Positions 1 through 7,843 of a stretch of DNA of 16,311 nucleotides are shown piece after piece; within the stretch, counting starts at the first letter, position 1; the number at the start of each line of letters is the position of its first letter. The translations under genes and the position numbers were made by a program. The notes under the pieces were generated by a model. That model saw only the letters and a list, made by a program, of their open reading frames with translations. It was not told the DNA's origin and did no database searches. Origin of the DNA: Calditrichota bacterium (lineage in GTDB: Bacteria > Calditrichota > Calditrichia > RBG-13-44-9 > J075); NCBI GenBank assembly GCA_024275555.1, contig JAJRYW010000627.1, positions 1-16,311 of the forward strand, read 5' to 3'.

Positions 1-289
1 CCAGGCCCGGCAGCGCAGCGAAGAGATCGAGCATCAAATTCGCCAACTGAAGGGCGAGACCGACGAGCTGACCGCGCTGGGAGAAGCCTCGGAACCTGAG
101 GCGGCCGGCGCCCTGGCGGAGAGCAAAGCCGAGCAAATGCAGGAAGAAGTCATTATGGCGGATGAATTTTTCAAAGCCGCCACGCAGGTAAACATCCTGG
201 GTGAACGCATCCAGGATTATGTAAAAAAGAATCCGGATGACGCCACCAAGTTGCTGAAAGTCTGGTTAATGGAAGATGGGGAAGAATAA
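1..289 (+). CDS. fliF: Flagellar MS-ring protein FliF, C-terminal end (partial)
   Basis: This is the 3' end of a gene entering from the left. The frame begins at base 2 and runs 95 codons to TAA at 287-289. FliF builds the MS ring in the inner membrane, and its cytoplasmic C-terminal tail binds the N-terminal domain of FliG. The visible tail is strongly charged and helical (QARQRSEEIEHQIRQL) and ends in the typical FliG-binding segment, with IQDYVKKNPDDATKLLKVWL followed by an acidic end. That end matches the family pattern of a conserved NP(D/E)xxxxLL(R/K)xWL stretch. fliG starts 13 bases downstream, which agrees with the universal fliF-fliG order. The periplasmic ring-building and transmembrane parts lie outside the window. 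Identification is from the tail plus context. Confidence 0.9.
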   Translation, partial: QARQRSEEIEHQIRQLKGETDELTALGEASEPEAAGALAESKAEQMQEEVIMADEFFKAATQVNILGERIQDYVKKNPDDATKLLKVWLMEDGEE

Positions 290-302
290 GCAAGGATAAG
301 CT

Positions 303-1382
303 ATGGAACAGTTAAACACCATCACCGGCCCTAAAATAGACACCGCCCAATCCGCGTTAGAGCGAATTGCCATCAAGGATGATAATTTATCCGGGGCGCG
401 CAAAGCCGCGGTTCTGTTAATCTCCATGGATGAAGAAGCCGCCGCGACCATTTTCCAGAATCTGAGCCGCCAGGATGCGCTGAAGATTAGTATGGAGATC
501 GCTAAAATCGATTCGGTGCTTTCCTCGACCATCAACAAGGTAAACCAGGAATTTATGCAGATGGTCAAGGCCCGCGATTACGTGGCCACCGGCGGGATCG
601 AGTTTGCCCAGTCAATTTTAGAAAAAGCCTTTGGCATCCAGGAAGCCAAAGATTTGATTGAAAAAATCCGCAGTTCCATGCAGGTGCGCGGCTTTACCAC
701 CTTGCAAAAAGCGGATTCCGGCCAGTTGGTTAACTTTTTAATTAAAGAGCATACCCAGACCATCGCCCTGATTCTCTCTTACCTGAAGCCGGATCAAACC
801 GCCGATGTGCTCTCCGAATTTCCGGAGGAACTGCGGGTGGATGTGGCCTACCGGATTGCTACGCTGGGCAAAATTTCACCTCAATTGCTGAAAGAGGTGG
901 AAACCGTCATCGATTCCCTGGCAGAAAGCGTGATCTCCGAAGATTTGAGCAAGACCGGCGGCGCCCCGGCCCTGGCCGAAATCCTGAACCAGTCCAACAA
1001 GATGACCGAGAAAACTATCCTGGCGCACCTGGAAGAAAACGACCCCGAACTGGCCATGGAAGTGAAGAGCCAGATGTTTGTATTTGATGACATTGTCATG
1101 ATCGACGACCGCGGCATCCAGAAGATTTTGAAAGGCGTCGACAAGAAAGACCTGTCCCTGGCATTGAAAGCTGCCGACGAGAGCGTCAAGGAAAAGATTC
1201 TCAAGAACATGTCCGAACGCGCCGCCAACCTGCTCAAAGAGGACCTGGAAGTGATGGGCCCGGTGCGGTTGCGCGAAGTGGAAGAAGCGCAACGCCGCAT
1301 TATCGATGTCATCAAGCAGCTTGAAGAAGAAGGAGAAATCATCATTACCGGACGGGGTAAAGAAGATGTTGTCATCTCCTAA
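303..1382 (+). CDS. fliG: Flagellar motor switch protein FliG
   Basis: FliG is the rotor protein that couples the MS ring to the C ring and takes torque from the stator. The product has 359 residues, slightly longer than the usual 330-345 because of about 25 extra N-terminal residues before the first conserved helix (GARKAAVLLISM, 31-42). All three domains are visible. The N-terminal FliF-binding domain covers about 31-120. The middle domain carries the EHxQT motif as EHTQT at 149-153 (most homologues have EHPQT) and the Gly-rich linker before AEILN (219-229). The C-terminal torque domain contains MFVFDDIVMIDDRGIQ (258-273) with its charged row, and MGPVRLREVEEAQRRI (318-333). The ATG is preceded by AAGGA (292-296) with 6-base spacing. 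The gene sits 13 bases after fliF and overlaps the probable fliH start by 17 bases. Confidence 0.97.
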   Translation: MEQLNTITGPKIDTAQSALERIAIKDDNLSGARKAAVLLISMDEEAAATIFQNLSRQDALKISMEIAKIDSVLSSTINKVNQEFMQMVKARDYVATGGIEFAQSILEKAFGIQEAKDLIEKIRSSMQVRGFTTLQKADSGQLVNFLIKEHTQTIALILSYLKPDQTADVLSEFPEELRVDVAYRIATLGKISPQLLKEVETVIDSLAESVISEDLSKTGGAPALAEILNQSNKMTEKTILAHLEENDPELAMEVKSQMFVFDDIVMIDDRGIQKILKGVDKKDLSLALKAADESVKEKILKNMSERAANLLKEDLEVMGPVRLREVEEAQRRIIDVIKQLEEEGEIIITGRGKEDVVIS

Positions 1383-2100
1383 TCGGGTTATCAAAGTAAA
1401 ACGTCCCATCACCAAAGTTTCCGTTATTCCGACGGATGAATTTCTCCGGTCGAGAACAGCGGAACCGCCGACAGAAGAAATCCGGTCCACTGAATCGGAA
1501 AACGACGTCCAGGTGGAAGCGGCAACCCCGCCGGAAAACATCCTCAAGCTGACCGAGGAAGCTTTCCAGCAAGAATTGGATGCAGCTTATCGAAAGGGCT
1601 TTTCCGAAGGACAGGAAAAAGGATTTCAGGAAGCGGAGTCGCAATATAGCGAAGCGTTCCAAACCCTGCAAAGCTGGCTCGCTGCTTTAAAGGAGCAGCA
1701 GGATGAGCTGATCAGATCCGCAGAAGAACCGCTGCTTAAGTTAACCCTGGCCATGGGTGAAAAAATTCTGGGCGCCCTGGCCCAGTCCCAAAAGGGGCTG
1801 ATTAAGGTCACTTTAAAAAAGATTATCGGTCAATGCGAAATTGCCGGAAAGATAAAAGTGTTTGTGCATCCCGAGGACCTGGCGGTGGTAGAAAAGCTGG
1901 CGCCGGATATTAAGCAGAAATTACCGGACGTCACCGAACTGGCGGTGCTTCCGGAAGGCAACATCTCCCGGGGCGGCTGCATCATGGAAACTTCCCTGGG
2001 AAAGCTGGACGCCCGGATCGAGACCCAACTCAAAGAGCTGAACAACAAACTACTTCGCCAGTTCCGGGATATTGACCAAACAGAGCCGTCAGACTTATGA
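1366..2100 (+). CDS. fliH: Flagellar assembly protein FliH
   Basis: FliH is the regulatory stator of the flagellar export ATPase; it dimerises, holds FliI and docks it at the export gate and C ring. From the ATG at 1366 the product has 244 residues. The first third is variable and acidic. Then come the FliH-typical spaced glycines in AYRKGFSEGQEKGFQEAES (74-92, a GxxxGxxxG-like helix), a coiled coil to about 120, and the conserved FliI-binding C-terminal domain with RGGCIMETSLGKLDARIE (202-219). The frame is open upstream to an ATG at 1306. I prefer 1366 because it gives a start resembling other FliH proteins (short MxSSPNRVIKxK lead), has GGGG at 1354-1357 as a weak ribosome site, and overlaps fliG by only 17 bases. 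The stop TGA overlaps the fliI start (ATGA), implying translational coupling. Confidence 0.92.
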   Translation: MLSSPNRVIKVKRPITKVSVIPTDEFLRSRTAEPPTEEIRSTESENDVQVEAATPPENILKLTEEAFQQELDAAYRKGFSEGQEKGFQEAESQYSEAFQTLQSWLAALKEQQDELIRSAEEPLLKLTLAMGEKILGALAQSQKGLIKVTLKKIIGQCEIAGKIKVFVHPEDLAVVEKLAPDIKQKLPDVTELAVLPEGNISRGGCIMETSLGKLDARIETQLKELNNKLLRQFRDIDQTEPSDL

Positions 2101-3422
2101 GCATTCCCTTCGCAGAAAAACTCGATTATTTGAGGCACTCCATTCCCGAGCAGGACCTGGTTCGGGTATATGGCAAAGTTACCGATGTGATCGGCCTGCT
2201 GATTGAGTCGGTGGGTCCTTCGGCGGCGGTGGGAGACGTCTGCGAAGTGTATCGTCGCCAGGGCCAGGCGCCGCACCTGGCCGAGGTGGTGGGGTTCCGC
2301 AAAAACCGGGTGCTCAGTATGCCCCTGGGAGAGATGCACGGCATCGCCCCGGGCAGCGATATTGTGGCCCGCGGAGAACCGTTCAGCACCCGGGTCTCGG
2401 AGGAATTACTGGGGCGGGTATTAAACGGCCTGGGAGATCCCATCGACAGCAAAGGGCCGCTCCGCAACAACGAACGCAGGTCGGTCTACCGCACCCCTCC
2501 CCACCCTCTCCAGCGACAGCGTATTACCCGGCCCATCTCCACCGGCATCCGGGCCATTGACGGGCTGCTGACCCTGGGCCGGGGCCAACGGGTGGGGATT
2601 TTTTCCGGCAGCGGCGTGGGAAAAAGCACCCTGCTGGGGATGATCGCCAAAAACACCAATGCGGACGTCAATGTGATCTCGCTGGTGGGAGAGCGCGGCC
2701 GGGAAGTGCGGGATTTTATCGAAAAAGAATTGGGCGAAGAAGGGTTGATGCGTTCGGTGGTGGTGGTGGCCACATCGGATCAACCCGCGTTAGTGCGGGT
2801 GAAAGCGGCCCTGGTTGCCACCACCATTGCCGAGTATTTCCGGGATCGCGGCAAGGACGTACTTTTGATGATGGATTCGCTCACCCGGGTTGCTACGGCG
2901 TTGCGGGAGATTGGCCTGGCCGTGGGCGAGCCCCCCACCACCCGGGGATACACCCCCTCGGTGTTCGCCTTTTTTCCCCGCTTGCTGGAACGGGCCGGCA
3001 ACGCCCGCAAAGGCAGCATCACCGGCCTCTACACCGTGCTGGTAGAAGGGGATGACATGAATGAACCGATTGCCGACACCTCCCGGGGGATTCTCGACGG
3101 ACACATCGTTCTGTCGCGGAAGCTGGCTTCTGCAGGCCACTACCCGGCCATTGACGTCCTGGAAAGCGTCAGCCGGGTGATGAATGATGTCACCGCTCCC
3201 GAGCATCGCCAGGCTGCAACGCACTTGCTGGACATCCTGGCCACCTACCGGGAAGCGGAGGATTTGATCAACATCGGCGCCTATGTGAAAGGGAATAATC
3301 CCAAAATCGATTACTCGATAAAAAAGATTGCTAAAATTAACCAGTATCTCCGCCAGGATATTTCCGAAAAAGCAACCCTGGAAGAAGCCGTTGCGCAGGT
3401 AACCGAAATTATGAGGGATTAA
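2097..3422 (+). CDS. fliI: Flagellum-specific export ATPase FliI
   Basis: FliI is the hexameric ATPase of the flagellar type III export apparatus; it is related to the F1 beta subunit and works with FliH and FliJ. The 441-residue product has the normal family length. Visible motifs are Walker A GSGVGKST (171-178), the catalytic-glutamate segment GERGREV (198-204), Walker B VLLMMDSLTR (255-264), the GEPPTTRGYTPSVF segment (277-290), and the signature GHYPAIDVLESVSR (347-360). The N-terminal beta-barrel region (LVRVYGKVTDVIGLLIE, 21-37) and the C-terminal helical domain are complete. The start is the ATG in the ATGA overlap with fliH. No key residue is missing. The strand is GC-rich with the same codon style as fliG and fliH. 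The flagellar assignment, as against a pathogenicity-type secretion ATPase, rests on the neighbours. Confidence 0.97.
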   Translation: MSIPFAEKLDYLRHSIPEQDLVRVYGKVTDVIGLLIESVGPSAAVGDVCEVYRRQGQAPHLAEVVGFRKNRVLSMPLGEMHGIAPGSDIVARGEPFSTRVSEELLGRVLNGLGDPIDSKGPLRNNERRSVYRTPPHPLQRQRITRPISTGIRAIDGLLTLGRGQRVGIFSGSGVGKSTLLGMIAKNTNADVNVISLVGERGREVRDFIEKELGEEGLMRSVVVVATSDQPALVRVKAALVATTIAEYFRDRGKDVLLMMDSLTRVATALREIGLAVGEPPTTRGYTPSVFAFFPRLLERAGNARKGSITGLYTVLVEGDDMNEPIADTSRGILDGHIVLSRKLASAGHYPAIDVLESVSRVMNDVTAPEHRQAATHLLDILATYREAEDLINIGAYVKGNNPKIDYSIKKIAKINQYLRQDISEKATLEEAVAQVTEIMRD

Positions 3423-3423
3423 G

Positions 3424-3858
3424 GTGAAGTCGTTTAAATTCAAATTGCACAAAATACTGGAAGTAAAGGAAATTGAACTGAAACAACGCCAGCGGGAGCT
3501 GTCCGGCGTCATGGAGCAGCGCATACAGGCCGAGACTATTCTGCAGGAAATGATGAAACAGGCCGACCAGTTCGTGCAGCGCCTCAAGGAGCAGCAGTTC
3601 CGCCGCGCCGGGGAAATTTCCCAGCACTATGATTATTACCACAGCCTCATGGAAGAGATCAAAACCCAGGAGAAGGTGGTGGAGTCTTTTCTGCAAAAGG
3701 AAGAGGAGGCCCGCCAAAAACTTTTGGATGCTCAAAAGGAGCAGAAAATTTTGCAGCGCTTAAAAGAGAAGGAATTAGAACGGTATTGGGAAGCCCTGCA
3801 AAAAGAGGATCAGGAATTAATTGACGAGTTGGCCGTCCTGGGGTTGGCCCGGCAATAA
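3424..3858 (+). CDS. fliJ: Flagellar export chaperone/stalk protein FliJ
   Basis: FliJ is the small coiled-coil stalk that fits into the FliI hexamer and contacts FlhA, resembling the gamma subunit of F1 ATPase. The 144-residue product starts FKFKLHKILEVKEIELKQ, matching the family's Phe-x-Phe-x-Leu opening. It is almost entirely charged alpha-helical coiled coil, and ends with a region like that of other FliJ proteins (LKEKELERYWEAL, 113-125). The start codon is GTG at 3424, just one base after the fliI stop; GAGGG (3413-3417) lies 6 bases upstream inside the end of fliI. Sequence conservation in this family is low, so identity relies on the opening motif, length, coiled-coil character and position directly after fliI. 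Confidence 0.88.
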   Translation: MKSFKFKLHKILEVKEIELKQRQRELSGVMEQRIQAETILQEMMKQADQFVQRLKEQQFRRAGEISQHYDYYHSLMEEIKTQEKVVESFLQKEEEARQKLLDAQKEQKILQRLKEKELERYWEALQKEDQELIDELAVLGLARQ

Positions 3859-3866
3859 TGCCAGGC

Positions 3867-3891
3867 GCGGCTGTAGATGTGCCGCTTTTTT
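3867..3891 (+). terminator. Weak Rho-independent terminator-like hairpin after fliJ
   Basis: GCGGC (3867-3871) and GCCGC (3881-3885) form a 5-bp GC stem with a 9-base loop, followed directly by six T residues (3886-3891). It lies 9 bases after the fliJ stop and before the MotE-like gene. The stem is short, so it may attenuate rather than end transcription. Confidence 0.4.
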
Positions 3892-3929
3892 GTCGATGAT
3901 AATCGTGGTGGAAAAAAGGTTTTAAATTA

Positions 3930-4457
3930 ATGAAATATGCACTGATATTTACCGGAACATTTTTAGCCATTCTGACAGCAATGACCTTTCTGGTCCTGCA
4001 ATTCCAGCCGCCGCCGAATTCACTGGCGCTGGCAGACAGCACCGCAATAGACAGTCTGGCGTCAGACAGCCTGAAGGCCGATTCGCTGTTGCAAGAGTTG
4101 CAAGCTAAAGCGGCGCTGGACAGCCTGCTGGAACGCCAGAAATTCCTGATCGACAGCCTGCAAAACGCGCTGGGAGAAAAATCCCGCCAGAGCGAGCAAT
4201 TCGCCGTGGAGAAATCCCGTTACCAGGAAATGCTGGAAGAAAAGCAGAACCTGGCCTTTGAACAAAAGACCAAGCAAATGGCCAAGATTTACGAGAAGAT
4301 GAAACCGGAAGAAGCCGCGGCAATTATCGCCAAACTGGACAGCAAGGTTGCCATCAGCATTATATCCAAGATGAAAAAACGTCAGGCGGCCCGGGTAATG
4401 GAAGCGCTGGATCCGCAGAAAGCGGTTCTGCTCAGCAAAAAAATGGCCCAACTGTAA
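3930..4457 (+). CDS. MotE/YlxF-like flagellar membrane coiled-coil protein (MgtE_N-like C-terminus)
   Basis: The 175-residue protein has one N-terminal membrane segment (about 4-24, ALIFTGTFLAILTAMTFLVL). A low-complexity stretch follows in which the tripeptide DSL recurs five times (41, 46, 51, 64, 75), then a coiled coil to about 112. The C-terminal domain (about 116-172) resembles the MgtE intracellular N domain of the MotE family (KMKPEEAAAIIAKLD ... AARVMEALDPQKA). MotE-family proteins (COG3334) work beside the stator as chaperones in some bacteria; the Bacillus homologue YlxF is encoded between fliJ and fliK, the same place as here. I infer a periplasmic or envelope role at the motor or export site. 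AAAGG lies about 10 bases before the ATG, and a 71-base gap with a terminator-like hairpin separates it from fliJ. The next flagellar gene, fliK, is 9.8 kb away. Confidence 0.82.
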   Translation: MKYALIFTGTFLAILTAMTFLVLQFQPPPNSLALADSTAIDSLASDSLKADSLLQELQAKAALDSLLERQKFLIDSLQNALGEKSRQSEQFAVEKSRYQEMLEEKQNLAFEQKTKQMAKIYEKMKPEEAAAIIAKLDSKVAISIISKMKKRQAARVMEALDPQKAVLLSKKMAQL

Positions 4458-4561
4458 ACCGCCTCTCCTCTCCCCTGCTCTTATTTCAACAAATTTTTCG
4501 CACGTGTGTTGTCCCAAAGGAAATACAAATTCCAAATAGCAAACAGCAAATTCCAAACAAA

Positions 4562-4725
4562 ATCCAAATCCCAAAAGACAAATTCCAAACATTTCTGCCG
4601 CAAAGAAATGGTAGTGAAAACATTTGGAATTTGAACCTTGGAAATTAGGATTTATTTGGAATTTGGTAATTGGTATTTGCAGTTGAGACAAAGCCTCACA
4701 CAAGCGATCCAGCGCCGGAGCACTG
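4562..4725. repeat. Interspersed palindromic CCAAAT/ATTTGG repeat, copy A
   Basis: The left arm is made of repeated (A)ATTCCAAA/CCAAAT words (these begin about 4528). A central segment follows that is conserved between copies (TGCCGCAAAG then ATGGTAGTGAAAAC, 4596-4620), and then a right arm of ATTTGGAATTTG-type words, so the whole can fold as a long imperfect hairpin. The tail (AGTTGAGACAAAGCCTCACA, 4681-4700, then the CCAGCGCCGGAGCACTG stretch) is shared almost base for base with the copy at 10035-10213. In copy A the final inverted repeat has decayed. The direction is the same as the copies at 10 kb. No protein-coding role is likely. Confidence 0.85.
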
Positions 4726-5066
4726 CATCAAGATGTGGCGCTCCCGCCGAGCGGTGAATCCTTATACATTTTTTTAATACAATTTAACTTCTGTGTTTTT
4801 TTTTGTAATTTATACAGGTTCAATTTGAGGAGAGAGCGCTTCCGGCTGGGAGACCGGAGGCGGCCTGGAACGGAAGCCGCGTAACTAAACATACCAAACT
4901 GGCTAAAACAAACTTCGGAATAGAACATAAAGGCAAGATTCCTAATGCCGCATCGGTATGCTTTAAACTTGAGCACAATACTCTTACAATTTAAAGCAAA
5001 ACCTGTAAGCCATGCATTAGCCCCCTTACATGCGGGCAAGATATAATATTAACCATGGAGGTTGTT
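4726..5066 (+). other. Non-coding stretch upstream of the T9SS cargo operon
   Basis: I see no gene here. The stretch is AT-rich with T-tracts (4769-4776, 4797-4804). It also contains a GC-rich insert (about 4840-4880, GCGCTTCCGGCTGGGAGACC and GGCGGC...GCCGC) with small inverted repeats that looks like another short interspersed element. Close to the gene, TATAAT (5042-5047) is a possible -10 box with no good -35 partner. Confidence 0.5.
5042..5062 (+). promoter_or_regulatory. Candidate -10 box and ribosome site deciding the start at 5067
   Basis: TATAAT lies at 5042-5047, followed by GGAGGT at 5057-5062, placed 4 bases before the ATG at 5067. The strong Shine-Dalgarno sequence overlaps the earlier in-frame ATG at 5055, so that codon is not the start. 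No convincing -35 box is visible; the promoter call is weak, the ribosome site is firm. Confidence 0.4.
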
Positions 5067-6023
5067 ATGCTTGCAAAGCGTTTGTATACGGTTGTTTTAC
5101 TAACCGTTTTAGTTGGTATGGGCAATGGCCTGTTGGCTCAAGATACTACTAATTTTTTTCCTCACCATGTGGGGGATATGTGGGAGTATTATGTACTTTA
5201 TGACGGGGGAGGATTAGATACTTTACAAGTACTCGTAACCGTCGATTCAGTCGGTCAGGATGGTTTTCATTATTTTGAGCATGAAAGGCGCTTAATAGAC
5301 CGGGACCCAATTCCGCTTTTTACCTGGTGGGAAAATTTTAGACAGGATAGTTTAAACCAAATATATACCGGCTTGGCTCATTTTTATGATCGGTTGCATT
5401 ACCGGTTAAATGCGCCTGTTGGAAAATTGTGGATAGTTAAAGATCTTGGTGCTGGTTATGAGATTGCCCGAGTTGAAGACTCCTATCCAGATACGATATT
5501 CGGTATACCGACTACTATTAAAGAAATCGGATATTATGCTACCCAGGACACCTCTGACACAACAATTTGGCTTTGGCAATATACCGAGTTGTTAGCGGGC
5601 GGATTTGGAACTGTCTTCAGAGGCCAGGGGGAGTTAGAGCTTTTTTATGAACTATTCTTTAAAGGCGCTGTAATTGATGGCGTCGTATATGGCGACACAA
5701 CTTTAGTAGGAATTGAAAACCCACCTAAGATTGTAATTCCGGAACAATTCCAGCTTTACCAAAACTATCCCAACCCATTTAACCCCACAACCACAATCCC
5801 CTTTATTCTGAATCGTTCCGGAATAGTAACCTTGACTATTTATGATCTGACTGGAAAGGAGGTGATAAGACTTATAGACGATCAGTTTTTTGCCGCCGGA
5901 GAATATGCAGTGCAGTGGAACGGGGAAAACGAACAGGGAAGCGAAACCGCCAGCGGGGTGTACTTTTATCAAATAATTGTTGGTCAACAACGGCTTACCC
6001 GTAGCATGTTGTTGACCCGGTAA
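5067..6023 (+). CDS. Secreted T9SS cargo protein of unknown function with C-terminal sorting domain
   Basis: The protein has 318 residues from the ATG behind the GGAGGT site. It starts with a signal peptide (about 1-25: MLAKR then a hydrophobic run to GLLAQ). The central region, about 28-215 (FFPHHVGDMWEYYV ... GAVIDGVVYGDTT), resembles a class of uncharacterised exported proteins seen beside T9SS tails in FCB bacteria; I cannot give it a function. The C-terminus, about 225-318, is a type A T9SS sorting domain: FQLYQNYPNPFNPTTTIPF, then an IYDLTGKEV strand and SGVYFYQ, ending LLTR. Such domains direct export through the outer membrane and are usually removed on the surface. It is the first gene of an apparent three-gene operon; the next starts 57 bases on. 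Base composition is clearly more AT-rich than in the flagellar genes. Confidence 0.85.
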   Translation: MLAKRLYTVVLLTVLVGMGNGLLAQDTTNFFPHHVGDMWEYYVLYDGGGLDTLQVLVTVDSVGQDGFHYFEHERRLIDRDPIPLFTWWENFRQDSLNQIYTGLAHFYDRLHYRLNAPVGKLWIVKDLGAGYEIARVEDSYPDTIFGIPTTIKEIGYYATQDTSDTTIWLWQYTELLAGGFGTVFRGQGELELFYELFFKGAVIDGVVYGDTTLVGIENPPKIVIPEQFQLYQNYPNPFNPTTTIPFILNRSGIVTLTIYDLTGKEVIRLIDDQFFAAGEYAVQWNGENEQGSETASGVYFYQIIVGQQRLTRSMLLTR

Positions 6024-6080
6024 CCATTTTTCAAATCTGACGCAAGTAATTGACAGGTCACTCTCGATGAGGGCATAATC

Positions 6081-7826
6081 ATGTTTATCAAGATGCTAGT
6101 TGGAAGTATTCTTTGTATTTCTTTACTGGTTGCACAGTCATTACAGGTAACCTCTGTATTCCCGCCTCCCAATAGCAACTCGGCTTCCTCAAACACTCAA
6201 ATTCAAATCGATTTTAACCTTCCGGTTGATACTGTTGGGCTTAAACAACAATTGGTTGTATTAGGGAGTATGAGAGCGTTATATGATTTTGACATAACCA
6301 TAGATGCCGATTTACAGCACCTCATTTTACATCCCGCTATACCCTTTCTGATTGGTGAAATTGTTCAAGTCACTGTTCGTTCAACCCTCTTCGGAAGTAG
6401 CGGTGAAAACTTTGATGGATTTAATTGGAATTTTAGAATTCAACCGACATTAAGCACTTCTCCAAACTTTTCTTCACCTATAATCTATTCGCAATTTCCC
6501 TCTCTAAATATAATTCCTGCTGATATAAATGATGACGGTGCAATTGACCTCATTTTATCAGATCCCAGCATCACCCATATTCTGGTTAACGACGGAATGG
6601 GAAATTTCTCATTGCACCAGAATCTGCCCGGGGCGTTCACGAACAAGATTTGGATGCTTGATGGAGATTTGGATGACAAAAGAGACCTTGTTTTAGTCTC
6701 CGACGTCTACGAACAAGCAAATGACGGTTTTTTTTACTACGACTCCACATTACAACCGGTCAATTCAGATATGAATAATGATGGATTCCCCGATCTTGTT
6801 TTCTTAAACAATATATTTTCTTCGGATTCTCTATATTATATCGGAATCCGTATAAATGATGGAACAGGTGGTTTAAGCAATCAAGTTGACACCATTGTAG
6901 TAGATAGCAATATAGGTGATCTGACTGTTGGTGACTTTAACAATGATGGAATAGCGGATATCGCCTACTACACTTCCATCTTTGCCATCCCCGGAGGTGT
7001 CGGAGGGCATAACTCCCTGAGAGTGGTTTACATGGCCAGCAATGGAGACACCTTATACCGCAACATTTATAATGAAGCAAGTTTCCCCAGCGGCGACCCG
7101 GGCATGGGGTTTCGTATTCTTAGCGCAGATTTTAACAACGATGGGTTTGCCGATATTCTATTACAGACAAATTTTGAAGATTTAGTCATATTTAATGACA
7201 CACATGGGGGATTTCTGACTATGAACCCGGAATATATCTCCAGCGGCGATCTTTACCATTGGTCTACCATTGGTGATATAACCGGCGACAGTTGGCTGGA
7301 CTTAGTAAGTAACTTTGACATAAGTATTGTAGAAAAATCATCGACGGTTTATTTCAAAAATGAGGCGGGACAATTTGCCGCAGGGGTGGAGATTTACCAG
7401 GAAGACCCGGGTACCGTATATACTTCTGTCATAGCCGATTTTAACGGAGATGGCGCCCAGGACATTGCCACTACCTGGTTCAACGGGCTGTACATTCATT
7501 TTAACAGAAACGTACAGGGTGTAGATGCTTCTCCGGCTTCGGTTCCCCGGCAATTTACGCTGTACCAAAATTTTCCCAATCCCTTTAACGGGAATACAAT
7601 TATTCCTTTTTATCTCTCCACTAGTGGATTTGTTAACAGTGCAATCTATGACCTTAACGGAAGGGAGGTGGTAAAATTTCGGCGGCAATGGTTCCCGGTT
7701 GGCGAAAACCAGCTAAGATGGGATGGAACAAACCAAACCGGAAAGGAGGTGAGCAGCGGTATTTATTTATGGAAATTTGAGTTTAGAGGTATAAGCAAGA
7801 CCATTAAAATTGTTTTATTGCGTTAA
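6081..7826 (+). CDS. Secreted FG-GAP/VCBS repeat protein with Big_5-like domain and T9SS sorting tail
   Basis: The 581-residue protein has a signal peptide (1-19, IKMLVGSILCISLLVAQS). A domain at about 22-120 (VTSVFPPPNSNSASSNTQIQ ... FNWNFRI) looks like the Big_5/SbsA Ig-like fold. An FG-GAP/VCBS repeat region of about 145-475 follows. Seven Asp-rich loops of DxNxDGxxD type are visible at 148, 194, 230, 285, 350, 399 and 453; those at 194 and 399 are degenerate. Such repeats usually form a calcium-binding beta-propeller. The end (489-581, QFTLYQNFPNPFNGNTIIPF ... SSGIYLWKFE ... IVLLR) is a T9SS sorting domain. GAGGG (6069-6073) lies 7 bases before the ATG. The gene lies between two other T9SS cargo genes, 17 bases before the metalloprotease. 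A cell-surface or secreted adhesive or structural role is an inference. Confidence 0.87.
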   Translation: MFIKMLVGSILCISLLVAQSLQVTSVFPPPNSNSASSNTQIQIDFNLPVDTVGLKQQLVVLGSMRALYDFDITIDADLQHLILHPAIPFLIGEIVQVTVRSTLFGSSGENFDGFNWNFRIQPTLSTSPNFSSPIIYSQFPSLNIIPADINDDGAIDLILSDPSITHILVNDGMGNFSLHQNLPGAFTNKIWMLDGDLDDKRDLVLVSDVYEQANDGFFYYDSTLQPVNSDMNNDGFPDLVFLNNIFSSDSLYYIGIRINDGTGGLSNQVDTIVVDSNIGDLTVGDFNNDGIADIAYYTSIFAIPGGVGGHNSLRVVYMASNGDTLYRNIYNEASFPSGDPGMGFRILSADFNNDGFADILLQTNFEDLVIFNDTHGGFLTMNPEYISSGDLYHWSTIGDITGDSWLDLVSNFDISIVEKSSTVYFKNEAGQFAAGVEIYQEDPGTVYTSVIADFNGDGAQDIATTWFNGLYIHFNRNVQGVDASPASVPRQFTLYQNFPNPFNGNTIIPFYLSTSGFVNSAIYDLNGREVVKFRRQWFPVGENQLRWDGTNQTGKEVSSGIYLWKFEFRGISKTIKIVLLR

Positions 7827-7843
7827 CGAAAGCGAGGTGATTT

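Noticed and set aside
1306..1365. Earlier start for fliH at 1306
   Set aside because: It would add 20 Lys/Ser-rich residues translated from the conserved end of fliG and a 77-base overlap; the ATG at 1366 gives a normal FliH start.
876..1547. Long minus-strand frames opposite fliG and fliH, and likewise opposite fliI (2790-3587)
   Set aside because: They mirror the codon structure of strongly identified plus-strand genes, have no recognisable domains and lack ribosome sites.
4062..4703. Minus-strand frames over the repeats (4062-4703, 9981-10241, 10238-10489)
   Set aside because: Their LQIPNxK-like sequences are translations of the CCAAAT/ATTTGG repeat and are not proteins.
5055..5066. ATG at 5055 as the start of the first T9SS cargo gene
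   Set aside because: The GGAGGT ribosome site lies inside this stretch and serves the ATG at 5067, which begins a clean signal peptide.
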